This document shows positions 63,602 to 64,000 of a DNA stretch of 64,000 nucleotides, piece after piece. The position numbers and the translations under genes are program-made. The stretch spans positions 1,757,958 through 1,821,957 of the forward strand of contig NZ_KV917368.1 in assembly GCF_002019605.1 (NCBI RefSeq), given 5' to 3'. Position 1 is the stretch's first letter. Each line of letters begins with the position of its first letter. The notes under the pieces are model-generated. The model searched no databases, was not told where the DNA came from, and was given only the letters and a program-made list of their open reading frames with translations. The DNA is from Alkalihalobacterium alkalinitrilicum. Lineage in GTDB: Bacteria; Bacillota; Bacilli; Bacillales; Bacillaceae_F.

Positions 63602-64000
63602 TTATCTTCCTTTCGCCATATCTCCCTTTAATCGCATACAAGTACTTACCACTTTGGCTACTAGACTTCCTTTATCGTCCGTTACTTCTGATTCTACGAG
63701 TGCAATTGTATTCCCATTTTTTATAACCTTACCAACAGCTGTTAATTTTCCAGACCATACTGGCTTGAGGTAATTGACTTTTAATTCAATCGTCGTTAAA
63801 CTTTCTCCCTCTCGAAGTGTACTTGCAAATGCCGCTCCCATTGCCTCATCTGCAATGACACATAGAACACCCCCATGAAGTGTTCCCCCAGGGTTTGTAT
63901 GACGACTATTCGCTTCATATTCAACGATTGCCATTCCATCTTTCTTTTCTAAGACATGAAATCCAAGGATTTCTCCTAATGGCGATTTTGGTTTCGCAAT
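63602..64000 (-). CDS. PaaI-type thioesterase, 5' end beyond window
   Basis: The frame is open from the window edge to the stop at 63602 (132 codons visible); an internal ATG at 63934 is not the true start because SPLGEILGFHVLEKKDG precedes it in frame. Hot-dog motif NPGGTLHGGVLCVIADEAMGAAFAS with the Asn, His-Gly-Gly and Asp/Glu expected for PaaI enzymes. It would hydrolyse stalled acyl-CoA and free CoA. Confidence 0.88.
   Translation of the reverse strand: MAKPKSPLGEILGFHVLEKKDGMAIVEYEANSRHTNPGGTLHGGVLCVIADEAMGAAFASTLREGESLTTIELKVNYLKPVWSGKLTAVGKVIKNGNTIALVESEVTDDKGSLVAKVVSTCMRLKGDMAKGR

Noticed and set aside
1-64000. CRISPR arrays, tRNA or rRNA genes, prophage modules
   Set aside because: No regularly spaced repeats, no tRNA cloverleaf and no phage structural genes were seen.

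Overview
The window looks like a low-GC Gram-positive chromosome of the Bacillaceae type. The clues are AT-rich DNA, strong GGAGG-type ribosome binding sites, frequent TTG and GTG starts, CcpA-type cre boxes, a FadH of the Bacillus kind and sigma-54 promoters with a bacterial enhancer-binding protein. Nearly everything is on the minus strand. It is a 64-kb catabolic island for CoA-activated acids: six AMP-forming acyl-CoA ligases, five acyl-CoA dehydrogenases, three crotonase-fold hydratases, five short-chain dehydrogenases, a class III CoA-transferase, a thiolase/DUF35 pair, a 2-oxoacid dehydrogenase complex, a three-piece acyl-CoA carboxylase and three TRAP transporters.

Layout, in the minus-strand transcription direction from high to low coordinates. 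64.0-60.2 kb: a PaaI thioesterase (runs off the edge), a zinc-less MDR reductase, a three-hairpin element, a 3-hydroxyacyl-CoA dehydrogenase and a nitronate-monooxygenase-like protein. 60.1-58.66 kb: an apparently intact IS3-family element sitting in the loop of an older hairpin. 58.1-57.0 kb: an APH/ACAD10-type kinase. 56.9-53.6 kb: a TRAP operon in the unusual order P-M-Q with cre boxes. 53.2-51.7 kb: an acyl-CoA ligase with eroded motifs. 51.5-49.4 kb (plus strand): a CBS-PAS-PAS-AAA-Fis sigma-54 activator. 49.1-36.9 kb: an Atu/Liu-like operon (crotonase, biotin carrier, split AtuA, two acyl-CoA dehydrogenases, carboxyltransferase, two ligases, biotin carboxylase, FadH). 36.7-30.7 kb: TRAP P-Q-M, MaoC hydratase, ligase and crotonase. 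30.5-20.0 kb: a frameshifted acyl-CoA dehydrogenase, E1alpha-E1beta-E2-E3, two SDRs, a DUF169 protein, an unrecognised Cys-containing protein and an alcohol dehydrogenase. 19.6-14.2 kb: ligase, flavin reductase and TRAP P-Q-M. 14.0-11.1 kb: a BKACE enzyme, a small zinc-ribbon membrane protein and a decayed IS21 remnant. 10.7-1 kb: a beta-oxidation-like operon, an orphan LivK-type binding protein and a partial ligase.

The most notable signal is regulatory. Five transcription units carry a 16-nt sigma-54 promoter of the form TGG(C/T)A(T/C)-N5-TTGCA. Four of these five upstream regions also hold a TTGT-N12-ACAA dyad 75-160 bp further upstream, and two of the dyads share 16 identical bases. One dyad lies between the activator gene and its divergent operon. 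I infer a single local sigma-54 regulon that co-ordinates uptake (TRAP), CoA activation and degradation of an unknown organic acid, possibly branched or terpenoid-like. The substrate cannot be read from sequence alone. Three loci carry cre boxes, suggesting catabolite control on top.
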